This document shows positions 58,692 to 64,000 of a DNA stretch of 64,000 nucleotides, piece by piece. The notes below the pieces were generated by a model, which saw only the letters and a program-made list of their open reading frames with translations, ran no database searches and had not been told where the DNA came from. Source of the stretch: Micromonospora lupini str. Lupac 08 (GTDB taxonomy: Bacteria; Actinomycetota; Actinomycetes; Mycobacteriales; Micromonosporaceae); NCBI RefSeq assembly GCF_000297395.2, contig NZ_HF570108.1, positions 1,744,125 to 1,808,124 on the forward strand. The letters run 5' to 3'. Each line of letters begins with the position of its first letter. Within the stretch, counting starts at the first letter, position 1. Both the position numbers and the translations under genes were made by a program.

Positions 58692-61600
58692 ATGAAGCTG
58701 GTGTGGAGGCGGGCCCGCGAGGCGCGGGGTCTGCTGGTCGCCGCGGTGATCGCCGCGCTGGTGGCCGTAGCGTTGGTCACCGGTCTGTCCGACTACAACC
58801 GTCGGGCGGTGGACGCCGGACAGCGGGCGCTTGTCGCCGCCTCGCCGGCCGAGGAGCGCGGCCTGCTGATCAGCGGCGCCGGCGGCCGCGACGCCGCCGA
58901 GTTCGCCACCCGCGACAAGGCGGCACGGGCCCAGTTCGCCGACGGGCTCGCCGGGGTCCCGGTCACCGTCGCCGGGGCCCGGTACGGCACCGGCCGGGAG
59001 CTGACCGGCGACCTCGGCTCGGTGCCGCGCACGGGCGACGAGCCGATCTTCGCGAACCTGGCCACCCTCGACGACCTGGCCGCGCACGCCGAGCTGACCA
59101 ACGGAGCGTGGCCGCGTCCCGGAGCGAACCCCGTCGAGGTGAGTCTCCCGGAACGGGTCGCCACGACACTCGGCCTGACCACCGGCGAGCGGATCCCGCT
59201 GCGGGACCGCGCCACCGAGAAGTCCAGCGAGATGGTGCTCGCCGGCACCTGGCGGCCCCGCGACCCTACCGAGGCGTACTGGCTGCTGGCCCCCGGTGTG
59301 GGCACGGGCAGCGCCGGTTCGGCCACCTCGTACGGGCCGTTCACGCTGGACCCGGCCGACTTCGCGACCGCCTTCCCGGGCTCGGTGACGGCGTCCTGGC
59401 TGGCCGAACCGGACCTCGGCGGCGTCGACGCCGGTGACCTCGCCGCGGTGCGGACCGCCGTGAACGCGGCCTCGACGGCGGTGCCCGAGGCCGCCCAGCT
59501 GGGCAGCTCGGCGCAGACGCTGACGAAGATGGACCAACTGCTCGACCGGATCGCCCGCGCCGACCTGGTGGGACGCTCCGCGCTGGCCACCCCGCTGCTG
59601 CTCATTCTGGTGCTCGGCGGGTACGCGCTGGTGCTGGTCGCTGCACTGCTGCACGAGGACCGTCGTCCGCAGACCGCGCTGCTGCGCGCCCGGGGCGCTG
59701 CCCGGCGCCAACTCGCGGGCCTGGCCGCCCGGGAGGCGACGCTCGTGGTGGCGCCGGCCGCCCTGCTCGGCCCGGTGATCGCCGGGGAGGCGCTGCGGTT
59801 CGTCCGACCCGGCGGGACGGCGGAACTGTCCACCGCCGGCGGGAACACCACACTGGTCTGGGCGGCTGCCGCGGCGACCGCTGCCGGGTGCCTGGTGGCA
59901 ATGGTCGCGCCGACGCTGCGGGGGGCCGGCACGTACGTGGCCGACATGGCCGCCCGGTCCCGGCCGAACCGGTCGGCGAGCGTCCAGCGGGCCAGCGTCG
60001 ACCTGGTGCTTGTCGCGCTCGCCGTGCTCGCCTGGGTGCAACTGCGCCGGTACGCCTCACCGTTGGCCGGCTCGAACGGCCGTCTCGGGCTCGACCCGCT
60101 GCTGGTGGCCGCCCCGACGCTCGGTGTGCTGGCCGGGGCCGTGCTGGCGCTGCGGGTGCTCCCGCCGCTGACCCGGTTCGCCGAGCGGTTCGTCGACCGG
60201 CGGCCGTGGACGGCCACCATGTTCGGCATGTGGCAGGCCGGCCGGCGTCCGCACGCCGGTCCGGTGCTGCTGCTCGCCCTCGCCGTCGGCGGGAGCACCC
60301 TGGCCTGGTCACTTGTCAGTACCGGTGAGCGGTCTCAGGTCGAGCAGGCCGGCCACACGGTCGGCGCCGACCTGCGGGTGTCCGAGCGGGCCGGCGCCGC
60401 CCCGTCGACCCGGGCGGGTCAGCTCGCCGCGCTGCCGGGCGTGCGCCGGGCGCTGCCGGCGTGGCGCGACGAGGTACGGGTCGGCCGAACGGACCTGCCC
60501 GTCACCGTGATCGGGTTCGACCCGGCCAGTGCCGCCGGCGTCGTCCGGCTCGCCGACCGGCTCAGCGACGAGCCGGTGTCGACGCAGTACCAGCGGATGG
60601 TCGCCGGACGGGGCGCCCCCGCCGGCGTCGAACTGCCCGCCGGCACCCGCGCGATCACCGGCACGGCTCGCACCCCCGTCGGCCAGGCCGACCGGCCCGT
60701 GCGGATCGCGGTGGCGCTGCTGGTCACCAGCTCCGACGGGCTGGCCTTCCGGCTGCCGGCGGTCAGCGCCACCAGCGACGGACGGGCTGCGCCGTTCACC
60801 GTGCAGCTACCCGACGTGGGCGCGGCGCGGCTGCGGCTGGCCGGCTTCGAGGCCGACGGTGGGGCGGCGGCCGGAAACTCGTACCTGCTCCAGGTGGACG
60901 GCCTGACGCTCGTCGGCGCCGGCGGCGCCACGCGACCCGCCGAACTGACCGGGGACTGGGTCACGGCGACGGGCCGTCAGGCGACCGGCGGCCAGGCACC
61001 CCCCAGGGCGCAGTCCACCGCGACGGGCGTCGCCGCGAGCTTCCCGGTAGAGGTGATCCCCGGCGGGCAGTTCGCCTACCAACCGCCCACCCGGTTCGCC
61101 ATCGTGCCCGCCGGGCAGATCGCACCCGTTCCGGTGCTGATGACCGCCGCGGTACGTGATGCGTTGAGCCTGCACACCGGCGACACCTTCACCCTGACCC
61201 TCTCCGGCGCGTCCGTGCCGGCCCGACTGCTCGGTGAACTGGAGTCCGTGCCGACCACCACCGGCGCGGGCGTGCTGCTCGACCTGCCCACGGCCGTCGA
61301 CGCGCTGATCCGCAGCGGCGGGACCATCCGACCGGTGCCGGAGTGGTGGATCGGCGCCGACGACCCGTCCGCCGCGGCCCGCGCCACCGCCGAACTGGCC
61401 GGCGTCACGGTCCTCGACCGGCGTGCCGTGATCGGGGCCGCCGCCGACGACCCGTACTGGCGCGGGTCGCGTACCGGGATGCTCGCCGCCGCGCTCGGGG
61501 CGGTGCTGCTCGCCCTCGTCGGTCTCATGGTCGACGTGTGGGCCACCGCCCGACGCCGAGTGGGCGAGTTCGCGGTGCTGCACACCCTCGGCGCGACACC

Positions 61601-61892
61601 TCGGTTGCTGGCCCGAGCGTTGCTGGCCGAGCAGACCTTCCTGGCCGGCATCGGCGTCGGGGTCGGGCTGCTGCTCGGCGCCACGGTCGGGGCCACCATG
61701 GCTCCGCTGGTCATCCTCACCACGGCCGCCGGCCGGCCGGTGCCCCCGGCGGCATTCGTGCTGCCCTGGGTGCCCATCGGCCTGACCGCGGTCGGCCTGC
61801 TGCTGGCGGCGCTCGCCTTCAGCGCGTTCATCGCCGCCGGCATCCGTCAGCGGGTGGCGGCGGTGCAGCTGCGAATCGGGGGAGAACGATGA
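58692..61892 (+). CDS. Large FtsX-type ABC permease
   Basis: A 1066-residue membrane protein. An N-terminal helix (LLVAAVIAALVAVALVTGLS) precedes a large outer domain; then a helix cluster (near residues 300-520), a second outer domain and a C-terminal FtsX module (ALGAVLLALVGLMVDVWATA, RRVGEFAVLHTLGATPRLLA ... LPWVPIGLTAVGLLLAALAF). Such double-FtsX permeases pair with a MacB/LolD-type ATPase for envelope export or mechanotransmission. No ATPase is inside the window. GGAGGCG precedes ATG 58692. The next start overlaps its stop (ATGA). Confidence 0.85.
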   Translation: MKLVWRRAREARGLLVAAVIAALVAVALVTGLSDYNRRAVDAGQRALVAASPAEERGLLISGAGGRDAAEFATRDKAARAQFADGLAGVPVTVAGARYGTGRELTGDLGSVPRTGDEPIFANLATLDDLAAHAELTNGAWPRPGANPVEVSLPERVATTLGLTTGERIPLRDRATEKSSEMVLAGTWRPRDPTEAYWLLAPGVGTGSAGSATSYGPFTLDPADFATAFPGSVTASWLAEPDLGGVDAGDLAAVRTAVNAASTAVPEAAQLGSSAQTLTKMDQLLDRIARADLVGRSALATPLLLILVLGGYALVLVAALLHEDRRPQTALLRARGAARRQLAGLAAREATLVVAPAALLGPVIAGEALRFVRPGGTAELSTAGGNTTLVWAAAAATAAGCLVAMVAPTLRGAGTYVADMAARSRPNRSASVQRASVDLVLVALAVLAWVQLRRYASPLAGSNGRLGLDPLLVAAPTLGVLAGAVLALRVLPPLTRFAERFVDRRPWTATMFGMWQAGRRPHAGPVLLLALAVGGSTLAWSLVSTGERSQVEQAGHTVGADLRVSERAGAAPSTRAGQLAALPGVRRALPAWRDEVRVGRTDLPVTVIGFDPASAAGVVRLADRLSDEPVSTQYQRMVAGRGAPAGVELPAGTRAITGTARTPVGQADRPVRIAVALLVTSSDGLAFRLPAVSATSDGRAAPFTVQLPDVGAARLRLAGFEADGGAAAGNSYLLQVDGLTLVGAGGATRPAELTGDWVTATGRQATGGQAPPRAQSTATGVAASFPVEVIPGGQFAYQPPTRFAIVPAGQIAPVPVLMTAAVRDALSLHTGDTFTLTLSGASVPARLLGELESVPTTTGAGVLLDLPTAVDALIRSGGTIRPVPEWWIGADDPSAAARATAELAGVTVLDRRAVIGAAADDPYWRGSRTGMLAAALGAVLLALVGLMVDVWATARRRVGEFAVLHTLGATPRLLARALLAEQTFLAGIGVGVGLLLGATVGATMAPLVILTTAAGRPVPPAAFVLPWVPIGLTAVGLLLAALAFSAFIAAGIRQRVAAVQLRIGGER

Positions 61893-64000
61893 GCGTCGGC
61901 GCGGCCGCCCGCCGGGTCCGGGCGTACGGCGGGCAGTTCCTGCTTCTGGCGGTGCTGACCCTGGTCGTCACCCTGCTGGTCAGCGGAGTGCCCCGACTCG
62001 TCAACAGGCTTGCGGAACAGGGGTTGCGGGCGCAGCTCACAAGCGAACCGCCCGCCCGCCGGGACCTCTCGTACACGTCGAACGCCCTGGTCCCCACCAC
62101 GAAGACGGCGATGGCCGACGCGCAGGAGCGCTTCGACGCCCTCGCCGCCGGCATGCCGCCGCAGGTGCGCTCGGCAATCACCGAGCGGTGGCTCCGGGTG
62201 GATATCCCGCCGACCCGCGTGGTCGGGCCGGACCTCGCGGCCCGCAACCTGCTTGTCGACGTGGGCCTGCGGGCCATGCCCGGCGTTCAGGACGTCGGCA
62301 CCCTCGTCGAGGGCGCCTGGCCCAGTGAGACGTACGTCCCGGACCGGCCGATCGAGGTCGCGCTCGACGTCGACGTGGCCCGCAAGCTCAACCTGCGCGC
62401 CGGCAGCCGGCTGCGCATCGGCACTGTCGATCTCGCGGGTACCTTCGGCAACCCCAAACCTCTGGTGGTGTCCGGCTTGTTCCGGCCCATCAACCGCGCG
62501 GACGGGGCGTGGGAGGGACTGCCGCAGCTGCTACGGATCATCGAACCGAAAGGCGACAGCGAACCGTTCACCATCACCGGCGTGATCGCCCAGTCCGCAA
62601 TGAACAAGCGGGCCACCGAGGGCTGGCCGATCCAGTCCGAGTTTCGGTACCGACTGGGGATCGACCGGATCGCCGCAAGCGGTCTGAACCAGCTCATCGA
62701 CGGCCTGCAGGAGATGCAACGCAACCTCCCGCCCGGCTACGCGTTGACCATCGGCGTCGACGTTCCGCTGCGCGCGTTCGCCGCCCAGGTGAACGCCGCC
62801 CGCACCCTCCTCGCGGTCATCGGCGCCGGTGTGCTGGCCACCCTGGCCGGGCTGATCGTGCTCGCGGCCATGCTCGCCACGAGACGACGCCGCTCGGAGT
62901 TCGCGTTGATCCGCGCCCGTGGGGGCGCGGCCACCACCGGGGCCCGGCGCAGCCTCGCCGAGTCGCTGCTTGTGGTGCCGGCCGCCGCCCTGGTTGGCTG
63001 GTTGCTCGGCACCCTGTTCCCCGGTGAACCGGATCCGACCGCCCCGTACGCCGCGGCGGCGACAGTCCTGGTCACCCTGGCGTTGCCGCTGGCGACGCTG
63101 GCGGTGCCGGCCGGTGGGGCGGCCCGCCGTGACCTGGTCCGGATGCGCCCGTCGGCACGCCGGCTCACCGTCGAGGTCTCCCTGCTGCTGCTTGCCGTGC
63201 TCGCCGCGGTGCTGCTGCGCCGACGCGGGCTCACCCTCGGCGAGGTGGACCCGCTGCTGGTGTCCGTGCCCGTGTTGCTCGCGGTCGCCGCGGCGGTGCT
63301 CGCGCTGCGCGCGTACCCCTGGCCCCTGCGCTTGGTCAGCCGGCTGGCCGCGCGGACCCGCGGCACCGTGACGTTCCTCGGCACCGCACGGGCCGGGAGG
63401 TCCGCCGTCGCCGCCCCCCTGGTCGTCGTGGTGCTGGCGATCGGCACGGCGGCGTTCTGCGGGGTCGCCGCCGCCGGCGTCGCCGCCAGCCGCGACCGGG
63501 CCGCCGAGCGGATCGTCCCCGCTGACGCGCTGATCCGGGGCGAACGCTTCGCCCCGGACACCGTCGCCGCGCTGGACGGCATGCCCGGCGTCCGGGCCGT
63601 CACCCCGGTGCTGATCGAGTCGGACCAGCGGCTGGCAGCCGACGACCTCGGCACCGACGCGCGGATGGGGCAGGCGACCGTGCTGCTGGTCGACGGCCCT
63701 GGACTGGCCACGGTGACCGAGGAGTCCGACGTGGACGGCGCGGTGCCGGCCGTGTTGCGTTCGGCTCGAACCGAACCCGGGCCACTGCCCGCGATCGTCT
63801 CCCCGGCGGTCGCCGCCGACCTGTCCCGGGGCGGGCTCGCCGACTCGGCGTTCATCTCCGTCCAGGGCCAGCGGTACGAGTTCCGGGTGGCCGGTGCGCA
63901 GGACACCTTCCCGCTGTTGGCGGCGAACATCAGCCGGTTCGTCATCCTGCCCTGGCAGGCGCTGCCGCAGCGGAGCACCACGCCGGTGCCGACCAGCCTG
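61889..64000 (+). CDS. FtsX-type ABC permease, 5' part (continues beyond window)
   Basis: The first 704 codons of a second large permease; no stop is reached. It starts with a helix (FLLLAVLTLVVTLLVSGVPR), a large outer domain, then a helix cluster (LLAVIGAGVLATLAGLIVLA; RRRRSEFALIRARGGAATTG, the FtsX cytoplasmic loop) and further helices around 425-530. It overlaps the preceding gene by 4 bp (ATGA), so both permeases are produced together. Substrate unknown. Confidence 0.85.
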   Translation, partial: MSVGAAARRVRAYGGQFLLLAVLTLVVTLLVSGVPRLVNRLAEQGLRAQLTSEPPARRDLSYTSNALVPTTKTAMADAQERFDALAAGMPPQVRSAITERWLRVDIPPTRVVGPDLAARNLLVDVGLRAMPGVQDVGTLVEGAWPSETYVPDRPIEVALDVDVARKLNLRAGSRLRIGTVDLAGTFGNPKPLVVSGLFRPINRADGAWEGLPQLLRIIEPKGDSEPFTITGVIAQSAMNKRATEGWPIQSEFRYRLGIDRIAASGLNQLIDGLQEMQRNLPPGYALTIGVDVPLRAFAAQVNAARTLLAVIGAGVLATLAGLIVLAAMLATRRRRSEFALIRARGGAATTGARRSLAESLLVVPAAALVGWLLGTLFPGEPDPTAPYAAAATVLVTLALPLATLAVPAGGAARRDLVRMRPSARRLTVEVSLLLLAVLAAVLLRRRGLTLGEVDPLLVSVPVLLAVAAAVLALRAYPWPLRLVSRLAARTRGTVTFLGTARAGRSAVAAPLVVVVLAIGTAAFCGVAAAGVAASRDRAAERIVPADALIRGERFAPDTVAALDGMPGVRAVTPVLIESDQRLAADDLGTDARMGQATVLLVDGPGLATVTEESDVDGAVPAVLRSARTEPGPLPAIVSPAVAADLSRGGLADSAFISVQGQRYEFRVAGAQDTFPLLAANISRFVILPWQALPQRSTTPVPTSL

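Overview
The window is very GC-rich (strong G/C bias at third codon positions, many GTG starts) and reads as a chromosomal segment of an actinobacterium, most likely Micromonosporaceae (Micromonospora-like). This is inferred from the family content (DUF3099, DUF3039, DUF4193, DUF3093, DUF3710, DUF3159, DUF3000, DUF7455), from an HrdB/SigA-type principal sigma factor with a Lys/Ala-rich N-terminus, and from a coproporphyrin-dependent haem cluster. No species call is possible from sequence reading alone. No tRNA, rRNA, IS element, prophage or CRISPR array was seen.

Layout. 0-1 kb: end of a helix-hairpin-helix repair-type gene, then a BrnT/BrnA-like toxin-antitoxin pair. 1-4.3 kb: small DUF genes, a pseudouridine-catabolism pair (PfkB kinase plus PsuG) and a TRIC-type channel. 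4.4-22 kb is a housekeeping core: SF2 helicase, principal sigma factor, inositol monophosphatase, dUTPase with DUF neighbours, two TrkA-type K+ regulatory subunits divergent from a KimA-like permease, a TRAM RNA methyltransferase and dxs. 22-34 kb is an envelope block: a lipoprotein, three paralogous large polytopic membrane proteins, two membrane-anchored PQQ-like beta-propellers and an OmpR-type two-component system. 34-41.4 kb: tandem VOC proteins, two hypotheticals, a fadB/fadA beta-oxidation operon and ribonuclease D. 41.5-48 kb: a membrane-tethered trypsin-like protease, a repeat-rich coiled-coil membrane protein, DUF3000 and hemE-cgoX-chdC. 48-53.6 kb is a secreted-polysaccharide zone with two lytic polysaccharide monooxygenases (one with CBM2, one with CBM5/12), interspersed with an acetyltransferase, an EamA exporter, a CBM48 protein, a DUF305 lipoprotein and MsrB. 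53.6-58.6 kb is a more accessory stretch: a stand-alone LigD-type polymerase, a small HTH gene divergent from a Cys-rich orphan, a DUF222/HNH protein, a two-gene nucleotide-hydrolase operon and a DUF2975-XRE-small membrane operon. 58.7-64 kb: two giant FtsX-type permeases, the second cut by the window end.

A recurring signal is a TANNNT hexamer 6-9 nt upstream of a start codon with no Shine-Dalgarno sequence. Fifteen transcription-unit first genes show it, and hemE has a near match. This fits leaderless transcription, which is common in actinobacteria; it decides several start codons here (for example the BrnT-like toxin, the third membrane paralogue and the permease at 16519). Genes inside operons instead show 1-8 bp stop/start overlaps or AGGAGG-like sites.

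The best candidates for something undescribed are the paralogous membrane-protein triad with its beta-propeller pair (23.4-32.1 kb), the strongly structured non-coding island between two terminators at 6.3 kb, and the hairpin that masks the ribosome-binding site of the EamA gene at 50.8 kb. All functional statements are from reading motifs; no database search was run.
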